A stretch of DNA of 64,000 nucleotides from Sipunculus nudus (lineage: Eukaryota > Annelida > Sipuncula > Golfingiida > Sipunculidae): assembly GCA_026874595.1 (NCBI GenBank), contig CM049312.1, forward strand, positions 55,927,429 through 55,991,428, written 5' to 3'. Below, piece by piece: positions 33,996 to 43,355 of the stretch. The position numbers and the translations under genes are program-made. Every line of letters starts with the position of its first letter. Position 1 is the stretch's first letter. The notes under the pieces were generated by a model that saw only the letters and a program-made list of their open reading frames with translations, did not search any database and had not been told where the DNA came from.

Positions 33996-34013
33996 TGGTG
34001 GCAGCGGTGGGAT
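33996..34013 (+). other. Primer binding site, tRNA-Leu
   Basis: TGGTGGCAGCGGTGGGAT lies 1 nt after the LTR. It is complementary over 18 nt to the 3' end (with CCA) of animal tRNA-Leu(AAG) as I recall it. Confidence 0.85.
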
Positions 34014-34029
34014 ATATTACCCAGAAAAC

Positions 34030-35109
34030 ATGTCTAGTGATGAAGAAGTTGTGTTTAAGCAGACTGTTGACACAAATGAAGTGAAACCATCGCCCCAAGT
34101 GTCAGGGGACTGGTTTGATAGACTGGAAGAAAGACTCTGTAATAAGGTGGGGGAACAACTGGAAAACATGTGGCTGAAAGTAGATCATGTAGCCAGGAAG
34201 ATGTCGGAGAAACATGATGCACTCCTACACCTAGAAAAACAACAAGGTGGTAGTAAATCAGAAGGTCTGGACGATACTGATACAAAACATCCTGTTGTAG
34301 TTCGGACAACACCTATGGTTAAAACAACAGTAAGACCACCCCTTTATGATGGGAGTAGCCCATGGGAGGACTATGAAACACAGTTTGGTATCATATCAGA
34401 CTTAAATGCCTGGAAAACAGAAGAAAAAGCTATGCATTTAGCTGCAAGCCTAGCAGGTCCAGCTCGTGGAGTTTTAGCAGACTTAGATCAGCCTGGACAG
34501 CGTAATTATGATTGCCTTGTGACAGCCATGCGTTCAAGGTATGGAGTAGATCAGCAGGCTGAACTCTTCCGTGCGCAGTTGAAAACTCTTGTCAGGAGAC
34601 GGGACGAAAGCCTACAGGAGCTGGCACAAAATATCAAAAGACTAACAAGGATGGCTTACCCAGATGCTACGACGAAACTTCGGGACACGCTGGCATGTGA
34701 CCATTTTGTGGATGCCATACCTGACAGGGATACACGCTGGAAAATTAAACAATCCCGCCCCACTTCATTTGAGGAAACTTTAAAAATCGCAATGGAGTTG
34801 GAGGCTTTCCAGCAAGCAGCAAGTCAAGGTGGGAGACAAATAAGGGCAGCACATCCTCAAGTAAGTACAGCACACACCCCACATCTTAAAGACACCATAA
34901 GGCAAGTACTACAAGAAGAACTGAGAAATATGAGAATCAGAGACAGTCCAAATAGGAATGTTGCCTGTTGGGAATGTGGTGTAGTTGGCCACATTCGTCG
35001 TAATTGTCCCCATAACCAAAGACAGAGAACAGATAACAGACAAGTGCAGCAGGGAAACGACCAAATGTCAAGTTCACAGGCCGAAACTTGGCAGGACAGG
35101 AGGCAATAA
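34030..35109 (+). CDS. gag: Retrotransposon Gag polyprotein (359 aa)
   Basis: The structural protein forms the particle and binds the RNA genome. The frame opens with ATG at 34030 (MSSDEEVVF), 36 nt downstream of the LTR end. Residues about 95-270 look like a retrotransposon capsid domain (PPLYDGSSPWEDYETQF start; LREE-like and LAxxIKRL helices). A nucleocapsid zinc knuckle CWECGVVGHIRRNC (C-x2-C-x4-H-x4-C) is at residues 313-326, before a Gln/Arg-rich tail. The TAA at 35107 lies 49 nt downstream of the slippery site, so normal Gag ends here and a -1 shift yields Gag-Pol. The frame is intact. Confidence 0.92.
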   Translation: MSSDEEVVFKQTVDTNEVKPSPQVSGDWFDRLEERLCNKVGEQLENMWLKVDHVARKMSEKHDALLHLEKQQGGSKSEGLDDTDTKHPVVVRTTPMVKTTVRPPLYDGSSPWEDYETQFGIISDLNAWKTEEKAMHLAASLAGPARGVLADLDQPGQRNYDCLVTAMRSRYGVDQQAELFRAQLKTLVRRRDESLQELAQNIKRLTRMAYPDATTKLRDTLACDHFVDAIPDRDTRWKIKQSRPTSFEETLKIAMELEAFQQAASQGGRQIRAAHPQVSTAHTPHLKDTIRQVLQEELRNMRIRDSPNRNVACWECGVVGHIRRNCPHNQRQRTDNRQVQQGNDQMSSSQAETWQDRRQ

Positions 35110-38100
35110 ATTCTTTATTGGCCGAATTTAGGCCTACGGCACCCCATGCTAAAACCAGTACCCTGGACTCTATAGGTGATGGGCTATTTATCAGTGGCAA
35201 CATTGAAGAAATTCCGGTCTCTTTCTTGATTGATACAGGTGCCAATATTAGCATAATAAGATCCGATGTATATCAAAACATCAGTGAACAAACAAGACCT
35301 GAACTCACAGCTGTGAATAGTCACCTTATCTCTGCAACTGGACAGACTTCTCCATTTTTGGGTCATGGCTGCTTCAATTTTTCCATGGGTAAACAAACAC
35401 TGAAACAAAGATTTTGGGTGGCGGATATACAAAATGAGGTGATATTAGGTCTGGATTTTCTATCACAGCCATTTTGTGACCTTTCTGTCAGGGAAAATCA
35501 GCTATTGGTCAATGGTGAAATTTTACCTCTATCACGGACTGCATCAAATGCTCCTGCAGTGTGTCGAGTGTCTGTCGCGGAAACTACTGTTATTCCACCA
35601 AACAGTGAGGTGATTTTACCTGGGAAAATTACTGATGGTAAAGAGACTAACTGGGTCCAAACCACATGTATTATAGAACCTTGTCCCAGATTCCAAGAAA
35701 AGTGTAACCTGCTTCTTGCTAAAGCTGTTGTGGATTCCGGCAATAAAGTGATACCATTGAGGGTTATGAATTTGACCAATGAACCAAAGACAATTTATAC
35801 TAATACCTTTGCTGCTTTCTGTGAACCAGTTACAAGTGTAACAAATACAAGTGACTGTCAGACAACCAAAATTGAAAGTAACCATTCATCTGTCCCCGGC
35901 CATCTGGAAGAACTGATAGCCGAAACTGGACAATGCTTATCTAGTGATCAGAAAGATAAAGTGACACAACTTATCCTCCAATACCGTGATGTGTTTGCGG
36001 CCTCTTCTGAAGAACTTGGTCAAACAAACTTAACAAAACACAAGATCAACACAGGTTCAGCTCCACCCATTAGACAACCAGCAAGACGCCTGCCTTTACA
36101 TAAACGTGAACAAGCGACAAATGAACTAGACAAAATGTTGAAAAAGGGAATTGTAGAACCTTCAAGGAGTCCGTGGGCCTCTCCTATTGTTTTGGTGACC
36201 AAGCGTGATGGATCTGTAAGGTTCTGTGTTGATTATCGCCGACTGAATGATGTGACCATGAAAGATGCTTATCCCCTTCCGCGAATAGATATGTCTTTAG
36301 ATGCTCTTTCTGGATCAAAATGGTTTTCTACATTGGATCTTCAAAGTGGATATTGGCAGGTGGAAATGGACGAGAATGATCGTGAGAAAACAGCTTTTAC
36401 TATTGGTGATGGGGGGCTCTATCAATTTACTGTCATGCCATTCGGCTTGACCAATGCCCCAGCAACTTTTGAACGATTAATGGAAAGGGTTTTAGCAGGC
36501 TTATCATGGAACGTGTGTATGGTTTACCTGGATGACATAATAGTCCATGCGGAAACCTTCACTGATGCAATAGCAAGGCTTGAACTTGTGTTCAAAAGAC
36601 TACATGCAGCGGGCCTCAAACTCAGTCCAAAGAAATGTAAATTGTTTCGAAGGCGGGTGTCATTTCTGGGCCATGTGGTTGGTGAGGAAGGACTAGAAAC
36701 AGACCCAAATAAAATAACCGCGGTCCGAGATTGGCCAGTTCCATCAAACGTAACCCAGCTTCGTAGTTTCCTTGGTTTAAGTTCCTACTACAGGCGTTTT
36801 GTGCAAAACTTTGCGACCATTGCAGCACCATTACATCGGTTGAGTGAACGCGGATGTAAATACAGATGGTCAAATGAATGTCAAGAAGCTTTTGATAAAC
36901 TAAAGTCAATTCTCACAAAAGCGCCAATTCTGGCGTATCCAGTATTGGGCAAACAGTTCATACTAGATACAGATGCAAGCAAATGTGGAATAGGTGCTGT
37001 GTTATCACAAATGCAAAATGGAGAGGAACGTGTTGTGTCTTATTACAGCAGAACTTTAACAAAAGCTGAGCGCAACTATTGTGTAACTCGCAGAGAGCTG
37101 CTTGCTTTAGTAGAAGCAGTGCGTCACCATCACCATTACCTATACGGGCACAAATTTCACATCCGCACAGACCATGGTTCCCTTCAGTGGCTAATGAGAT
37201 TCAAGCAACCTGAGGGTCAGTTGGCCAGATGGTTAGAAATACTCGGGACTTATGATTTTGAGGTAACTTATCGACCTGGAATTAGACACAACAATGCAGA
37301 TTCTCTTTCGCGCCGACCCTGTGAAACAGATCTTTGTGTTCACTGCGAGCGGGCTGAAACAAAAGAAGAAAAAGGAAATGATGAGCCAGTGCGACAAGCA
37401 AGGGTTGTTCAAAAGCCTACATCATCAACTTGCAAGTATGCAATATTCACAAATATTCTACAGTTTTTCATACTGACCTGGCTATGCATGAAAAGCTCCC
37501 TCAGCCAATTAGTTACCACATGTAAGATCAGTGATAATAGAGAAAATAAATGTGCTGCCTTAACAAGAAGCCAGAACAGGGATCACTGTAATGATGAACC
37601 GTGGGTCCAGACATGGACAAACATAGAGCTACGAGATGCCCAGTTAAATGACCGTGAGCTGTGTGAAGTGATTGCCTGGAAGGAGGCTAACACAGAGAGG
37701 CCAGCATGGTCAGAGGTGTCCTCAGCTGGCCCTAAGTTAAAGTCATACTGGTCCCAGTGGGAGCTGCTTGTGATAAGGGATGGTGTATTATATCGGCAGT
37801 GGGAGTCTGTGTCTGGTGAGAGCTCCACATACAAACTAGTGGTCCCAATAGATTTAAGGCCTACTGTTTTAAAGCAGCTTCATAATTCAATCACTGGTGG
37901 TCATCTGGGGGTTAATAAAACATTAGCTAAGATCAGAGACAGATACCACTGGGTTGGTCTGCGAACAGATGTGGAAAAGTGGTGTAGGCAATGTGAGACT
38001 TGTGCTAAAAGGAAGAAAGCAACTCGGTCAGGCAAGGCACCAATGCAGACATATAATGTGGGTGCTCCCATGGAAAGAACCGCCATTGATATCCTAGGAC

Positions 38101-38213
38101 CCCTCCCTGAAAGTACACAAGGAAATAGGTTTATCCTTGTGGTATCTGATTATTTTACAAAGTGGACTGAAGCATTTCCTTTAAAAAAATCAAGAAGCTT
38201 CAACAGTCGCTGA
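35037..38213 (+). CDS. pol: Retrotransposon Pol: protease, reverse transcriptase, RNase H, integrase N-part (frame broken at 38183-38189)
   Basis: Read in -1 relative to gag; no ATG is needed because of the frameshift signal. Counting from the TTG at 35088: aspartic protease DTG at 49-51 with an ILGLDFL flap-end motif; reverse transcriptase with FCVDYRRLN at 379, MPFGLTNAPATF and the catalytic YLDD at 480-483; RNase H with DTDAS at 627 and NNADSLSRR; integrase zinc-binding HHCC from H932, and the first catalytic Asp at 1001. A segment of about 16 residues near 783-800 (NILQFFILTWLCM) between RNase H and integrase is unusually hydrophobic. After PLKK the frame meets a seven-A run and stops at 38211-38213. 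Confidence 0.92.
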   Translation, partial: QTSAAGKRPNVKFTGRNLAGQEAINSLLAEFRPTAPHAKTSTLDSIGDGLFISGNIEEIPVSFLIDTGANISIIRSDVYQNISEQTRPELTAVNSHLISATGQTSPFLGHGCFNFSMGKQTLKQRFWVADIQNEVILGLDFLSQPFCDLSVRENQLLVNGEILPLSRTASNAPAVCRVSVAETTVIPPNSEVILPGKITDGKETNWVQTTCIIEPCPRFQEKCNLLLAKAVVDSGNKVIPLRVMNLTNEPKTIYTNTFAAFCEPVTSVTNTSDCQTTKIESNHSSVPGHLEELIAETGQCLSSDQKDKVTQLILQYRDVFAASSEELGQTNLTKHKINTGSAPPIRQPARRLPLHKREQATNELDKMLKKGIVEPSRSPWASPIVLVTKRDGSVRFCVDYRRLNDVTMKDAYPLPRIDMSLDALSGSKWFSTLDLQSGYWQVEMDENDREKTAFTIGDGGLYQFTVMPFGLTNAPATFERLMERVLAGLSWNVCMVYLDDIIVHAETFTDAIARLELVFKRLHAAGLKLSPKKCKLFRRRVSFLGHVVGEEGLETDPNKITAVRDWPVPSNVTQLRSFLGLSSYYRRFVQNFATIAAPLHRLSERGCKYRWSNECQEAFDKLKSILTKAPILAYPVLGKQFILDTDASKCGIGAVLSQMQNGEERVVSYYSRTLTKAERNYCVTRRELLALVEAVRHHHHYLYGHKFHIRTDHGSLQWLMRFKQPEGQLARWLEILGTYDFEVTYRPGIRHNNADSLSRRPCETDLCVHCERAETKEEKGNDEPVRQARVVQKPTSSTCKYAIFTNILQFFILTWLCMKSSLSQLVTTCKISDNRENKCAALTRSQNRDHCNDEPWVQTWTNIELRDAQLNDRELCEVIAWKEANTERPAWSEVSSAGPKLKSYWSQWELLVIRDGVLYRQWESVSGESSTYKLVVPIDLRPTVLKQLHNSITGGHLGVNKTLAKIRDRYHWVGLRTDVEKWCRQCETCAKRKKATRSGKAPMQTYNVGAPMERTAIDILGPLPESTQGNRFILVVSDYFTKWTEAFPLKKSRSFNSR
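35052..35093 (+). promoter_or_regulatory. Programmed -1 ribosomal frameshift signal (slippery heptamer plus hairpin)
   Basis: G GGA AAC at 35052-35058 sits in the correct register of gag (codons CAG GGA AAC). A 7-nt spacer follows. Then a 9-bp stem, TGTCAAGTT (35066-35074) with AACTTGGCA (35085-35093), including one G-U pair, closes a 10-nt loop. The -1 frame is open from 35037 into pol. Loop bases AGGCC (35078-35082) could also pair with GGCCT at 35131-35135 as a pseudoknot; that part is speculative. Confidence 0.8.
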
Positions 38214-38952
38214 TGTGTTGGTTAAGCAGTACTTTTCGAGGTTTGGATTGCCATCACAGCTACATTCCGATCAAGGTAGGAATTTTGAAGCCAAATTGTT
38301 TAAGGAGATGTGTCAGCTTCTTGATATTGACAAGACGCGTACCACAGCCCTTCACCCACAATCTGATGGCATGGTGGAACGGTTTAATAGAACTTTAGAA
38401 GACATGCTATCAAAATATGTAAATCAAAATCAAAGGGACTGGGATGAACACTTGTCTTTGCTTATGATGGCCTACCGCTCTTCTGTTCATGAAACCACCG
38501 GTCATACACCATGCCAGCTAATGCTGGGCAGAAATCCGAAACTTCCCATTGATGTGGTAATGGGCAGTCCTGTAGAACCAACTGTGAATGATGTGTCGGA
38601 GTATGTGTACTCACTACAACAGGGAATGTCAAAAATACATGAATTTGCGCGGCAAAATATTAAATCCATGTCGGACAAACAGAAAAAGAATTATGATCAT
38701 CGTGCGGCTTCTGTGTGTTACAAAACAGGTGATGCTGTGTGGCTGTATAACCCTCAGCGCAAGAAAGGACTCACGCCAAAACTACAGTTTTTATGGGATG
38801 GACCTTATGTCATTATAAATAGACTCAGTGATGTGGTGTACAGAATTAAGAAAAATCAAAAAGCCACTCCTAAAGTGGTCCATGTTGACAGGCTAAAGCC
38901 ATATCAAGGTGAAAACAAACCCGATTGGTTCCAGACTGATGCAAAAAATTGA
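38191..38952 (+). pseudogene. pol: Integrase C-terminal part, out of frame with pol
   Basis: Continues the integrase in the +1 frame relative to upstream pol. It holds the second catalytic Asp (codon 38269, SDQG) and the Glu (codon 38377, VERFNR), spaced D-x35-E, then a GPY/F-type module (GPYVI at 38800) ending VVHVDRLKPYQG and stop at 38950-38952. The A7 run at 38183-38189 has one A more than the frame needs. The single indel separates catalytic residue 1 from 2 and 3, so this copy should not make active integrase unless the extra A is an assembly error. Confidence 0.85.
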
Positions 38953-39298
38953 ATTTATTATTACGCAGTTTTACTGAGATTGTAATCAGCGTAATATTTA
39001 CTTGTATTATTATTTTTTTTTATGTTGTTATTCTAGTTTCAGGCGGATGGTTATATTACAAGAACCACTTGTCATGTTTATTTTCCAAGTGTTCAACTTT
39101 TTAAGAGTAAAATATTAGTAAGACTACAGTGGTCACCTCTTGGAGTTCACAGCAATGTTGTTTAGTAAATTCCCCTCAATTAACTTTGAATGTGACTGTA
39201 AGTACCTAAGTTTATATTCATTCAAATCTCTGTTATATCATTGTTATATCTCAATTATAATTTCATTTCTTTGAATGCGAGGACGCATTCCTTCTTTT
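38953..39298 (+). other. Pol-to-3' LTR untranslated stretch
   Basis: No envelope-like or other frame is present. Confidence 0.8.
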
Positions 39299-39311
39299 AA
39301 GGGGGGAGCAG
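39299..39311 (+). other. Polypurine tract
   Basis: AAGGGGGGAGCAG directly abuts the TG of the 3' LTR at 39312, where plus-strand DNA synthesis is expected to be primed. Confidence 0.85.
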
Positions 39312-39839
39312 TGTAATGATTTTATATCTTATAGCAGTGAGGAATCTGTATACCAGTAGATAATTGAGTGGTCTTAATTGATTACGGCAGGCAGCTGGGA
39401 ACCCCTGCTGTGAGGTGACAGTGACCAGCTTGTGTGTACTGGTGTCCCCAGGCTCATAGGGGTCACCCAGAGGATAACAGGCCTGTTGCTGACATGATAG
39501 ATTAGGGGGCGTGTATGTGTGATATATCCATGTATGCAGGGGTGGGGTCCTCACCCGGCAGTGTATCTTTGATTTTTGACCCCACCCCTGCATACATGGA
39601 TATATCACACATACACGCCCCCTAATCTATCATGTCAGCAACAGGCCTGTTATCCTCTGGGTGACCCCTATGAGCCTGGGGACACCAGTACACACAAGCT
39701 GGTCACTGTCACCTCACAGCAGGGGTTCCCAGCTGCCTGCCGTAATCAATTAAGACCACTCAATTATCTACTGGTATACAGATTCCTCACTGCTATAAGA
39801 TATAAAATCTTCTGTTTGTAAACTCGGTTGCACGTTACA
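39312..39839 (+). repeat. Rearranged 3' LTR (528 bp) with a perfect internal inverted repeat
   Basis: Matches the 5' LTR up to GATTTTTGACC (39581), then runs back through an exact reverse complement of its own first part. Arms are 39318-39549 and 39578-39809, each 232 bp, with a 28-nt spacer. It then resumes the normal end TTCTGTTTGTAAACTCGG...TTACA. The middle 34 bp of the parent LTR (33930-33963) is missing. Junctions show short microhomology: GACC at the first and TC at the second. Confidence 0.93.
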
Positions 39840-39843
39840 ATAC

Positions 39844-41155
39844 CAATCATGGTCAAGCGGTACATACTGTGGCTATGCATGATGCTGCACCATGATACGT
39901 CAACATATACCAAATCTTACTACATATGTAGGCATAACGGTAAGTGCATAATTGTTTTTCAGACTAGGCAATATATTAGGCGTCTGTCTTTTTATTAGTA
40001 AAGGACGATTTAAGTTAGAGTAAATTTAGCCTATTAAGCCAACGGATCTGACGTCCCGCTTCATGCATTTATTATACTGAATAGCTCTGGCTAACCCGTT
40101 CCACAGGCTCACTCAGGAGAGTAACAGAGCGCCACCGTGCGACTGTGTAAGAGACTATATAGCTCTGCTTGGCTCTAGCCCTTATACCAGGTGGTATTAA
40201 AACCATCGTTTGATTTTATATATGTTCAACGTAATCTCAACCAAAATTGAAAAACTATTTTTTTCTACTATTTGTTTAAATCAGTGATAAGTCAAATTCA
40301 TGGTATCCAAATGTTTGTTTAGGACTAAATTGAGGGATCATTTTTGCTTCACTGCATTCAGGACAGAAATGTGTGAAAAGATGTATACGTTGTGCAAGTA
40401 TCTAACACTCAGGGAGAAAATATATGGGAATTTATTTATTAAATCATTATAAAGAGGCTAAAACCACAGCTTTTGTACCAGATTTTATATTGGCGCATTT
40501 TAATTTGATAGGTGCTTAAGCGCTTAGCTTAGATGCATTGCTGTCCCCTAGTGGTAAAAACAGTGTACTACAGATATACCTTGGATGGCGGAGTAGTTTG
40601 ATAGAACCGCTGCAATAGCAGCTTGGAAGAAAAAAGTGAAATATCTCAGTATTTAAGTGAAACTATGGGAAATGACCCCCCTTGGGACACACTTGGCATC
40701 ATTCTTGTCAGTTAAAGTCTGAAAACATGAATGTCCGAGGCATGGCCACGGAGGAGATCCGTGAGTGGGACCAAAATCAATTATTTTCAATGACTGTTTC
40801 GTTACCCCCCCCCCCCCCCCCCCCCCATATAGAGATAAGTGGTACCTGAACACAATACGATCGTATTTTCGTGGAAAAGGCAGTTTAATTATAAGTTTCA
40901 CGAACGGGATGACATTAAAACTTCTTTACTATGGCAAAAGTATTTTATTTTCAACACAATTGCAACATATTGGCAACTGTAAGTGCATTTTACTTTAGTC
41001 CAAGAAGACACGGGTCGTACTGCTCATAACCGCAATGACAGAATGTATACATAGCAATGGCAATGCTTAGAGTGCTGATCCCGTTTTAAATGGGTTATAC
41101 ACATATTTAAACTGAGAATTTACGCAATTAGCTTTATCATAACACAATTTTATCA
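39844..41155. other. Spacer with a C22 tract at 40805-40826
   Basis: Nothing coding is supported. The poly-C run is the only clear structure. Confidence 0.45.
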
Positions 41156-41657
41156 TTAAAGGGACCCTGTCACCTATAAAACATGTTGAAATAACACCAA
41201 AAATAGCTTCTTTCCTTAAAAATAAATTTGTACCTGCCAAAATATTGCCTTGAAACAGTTTCCTTACTGTTTAAAACGATGGACCGGTAGCAAATGCAAA
41301 TGTAAACATAAACACAGCGCGTGGGGCCGTGTGCATTCCAGAGCCACAACACTTGTCAATCAGGAGATGCCAGTGACTGACTTCGCCGAGAAAATGTAAT
41401 ACTTGTTTCGCTGGCTAAAACATCGCCTGATGCGGCTCACAATCAAACCTCCGGTCACGCGGCCTTGTTATGGCAAATAGACACACGTGGACTGTGTTTA
41501 CCAACATGCAGAGCCATAACAAGGTATTAAACAGCCGTATGCGAAGTACTGAGACATTTTGCTGGGACGGTTTTGCTGATAAACTTTTGTATAAAGCAAG
41601 ATGAACTAATAGTGAGAAAGAGTAGGCATAATATTGCTACTGATTATGTCCCTTTGA
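41156..41657. mobile_element. TTAA-type short inverted-repeat element
   Basis: Left end TTAAAGGGACCCTGTCACC; right end is the complement of TCAAAGGGACATAATCAG. The start resembles the LRRC47 intron element (TTAAAGGGGCCTTATCACC). The right target copy reads TTGA, one change from TTAA. 502 bp, non-coding. Confidence 0.45.
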
Positions 41658-41814
41658 AAAAATGATTAACCCGAGATACTGTTCCATAAACTAAAATGAC
41701 TAAAATGTTCTCTCAGCAGGCGCGGATCCAGGGGGGGTGGGGGTTGTCGGCTTTCAACCACCTTTTTTTAGACCAATTTTATGCATGCTCAGAATAAGCA
41801 CCCAGTGACACCCA

Positions 41815-43180
41815 GGATGTATAAACCTGCAAAATTTCAGGTGGATACGTCAAACCACTGCTGAGATATGAGTGAATTATGAGGCAGATGAACAGATGGA
41901 CGCTGTGCATAAGTGGTTGCAGGTGGTTTGCTTATGATGAAGAGCTATGTGAGATCTATACACAAGCAAAATTTTGGCCCAATCGGTCAAACGGTTCCCG
42001 AGATATGAGTTTGGATGTCTGCAGAGTAAACGTGAATGTAGGTGGCGCCACCTGTCAAAAAATCGAGAAAGCTGTCCAGGATGTATAAACCTGCAAAATT
42101 TCAGGTGGATAAGTCAAACCACTTCTGAGATATGAGTGATTTCATCCAAAGGCAGATGAATAGATGGACACTGTGCATAAGTGGTTGCAGGTGGCGCCAC
42201 CAGTTTTGCCTATGATGAAGAGCTATATGAGATCTATACACATGCAAACTTTTGGCCCATCGGTCAAATGGTTCCAGAGATATGAGCTTGGATGTCTGCA
42301 GAGTAAACCTTAATGTAGGTGGCGCCACCTGTCATAAAATCAAGAGAGCTGTCCAGGATGTATAAACCTGCAAAATCTCAGGTTGAAAAGTCAAACCACT
42401 GCTAAAATATGAGTGATTTTATCCCAAGGCAGATGAACAGATGGATGCTGTGCATACATGGTTGCAGGTGGTGCCACCAGTTTTGCCTATGATGAAGATC
42501 TATGTGAGATCTATACAAATGCAAATTTTGGCCCAATCGGTCAAACGGTTCCCGAGATATGAGCTTGGATGTCTGCAGAGTAAACGTGAATGTAGGTGGT
42601 GCCACCTGTCATAAATCAAGAAAGCTGTCCAAGATGTATAAACCTGCTAAATATTAGGCAGATATGTCAAACCACTGCCGAGATATGAGTGATTTTATCC
42701 CAAGGCAAATGAACAGATGGACAATATGCAAAAATGGTTGCAGGTGGCACCACCAGTTTTGCGTATGATAAAGAGCTATGGGAGATCTATAAACATGCAA
42801 AATTTTGGCCCAACTGGTCAAATGGTTCCCGAGATATGAGCTTGGATGTCTGCAGCTTAAACGTGAATGTAGGTGGCGCCACCTGTCATAAAATCGAGAA
42901 AGTTGTCCAGGATGTATACACATGCACAATTTCAGGTGGATTAGTCCAACAAATGCAGAGATATGAGTGTTTTTATTCCAAGGCAGATGAACAGATGGAC
43001 GCTGTGCAAAAATGGTTGCAGGTGGCGCCACCATTTTTAGTGTATGTTATAAAGCTTTCCAAGGGCTACATTTGTGCAAAATCTTTAGCCTTATCGGTCA
43101 AACGGTTCCCGAGATATGTGGGTTTATGCGTGGAAACAGACGCACAAATGGACACTGGGCAGAGAAGAAAGGTCAGAGGT
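41815..43180 (+). repeat. Tandem array of 277-bp units with twin GGTGGCGCCACC palindromes
   Basis: About five units. Dodecamers matching or nearly matching GGTGGCGCCACC start at 42041, 42190, 42318, 42467, 42595, 42743, 42872 and 43021. The intervals alternate 149, 128, 149, 128, 148, 129, 149. One copy per unit is followed by AGTTTTG and preceded by GGTTGCA; the other is preceded by GAATGTA and followed by TGTCATAAAA. A hAT-like terminus CAGGCGCGGATCCAG starts just before the array at 41717. Open frames are repeat artefacts. Confidence 0.9.
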
Positions 43181-43355
43181 CAACCAAAAATGAGGGCGCC
43201 GCAGTTCACATGTGACCGATCATAATTCCGAATTTTAAAAAAATTCTGCCCAGTGGTTATGGAGGAGTTCTCCGGAAACCTATGGGGCCATGGTGGCAGC
43301 GTCGGCGGTCAACTGAAAACATAGTATCTGCAAAACCCTGCTTTGGTGGATACTA

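Larger units (their letters stand above)
33660..39839 (+). mobile_element. Ty3/gypsy LTR retrotransposon, near-complete and recently inserted
   Basis: TG...CA termini (TGTAA/TTACA) flanked by the direct repeat ATAC (33656-33659 and 39840-39843). Order: 5' LTR, tRNA-Leu primer site, gag with a CCHC knuckle, pol as protease-RT-RNaseH-integrase with a GPY/F-like end, polypurine tract, altered 3' LTR. No envelope frame follows pol. The LTR parts that can be compared look identical by eye, so insertion was recent. The protease-RT-RH-IN order excludes Ty1/copia. The clade (Mag or other) cannot be settled without a tree. Confidence 0.95.

Noticed and set aside
37435-37465. Mini-intron in pol (GTATGC ... 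CTACAG, about 28 nt)
   Set aside because: Too short for an animal intron, and the frame is open through it.
38183-38189. A7 run as a second programmed frameshift
   Set aside because: A classic -1 slip would give the wrong frame; +1 is needed. A plain indel is simpler.
39576-39821. 81-codon frame with identical protein to frames at 33549-33902 and 39297-39608
   Set aside because: It is the same LTR sequence read on opposite strands. The repeat follows from the inverted LTR, not from a gene.
41717-41731. hAT terminus CAGGCGCGGATCCAG
   Set aside because: No matching inverted end or 8-bp duplication was found downstream, so a full element was not called.
42734-43225. 163-codon frame over the 277-bp array
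   Set aside because: It covers repeat units that align with non-coding copies, and no protein features are seen.
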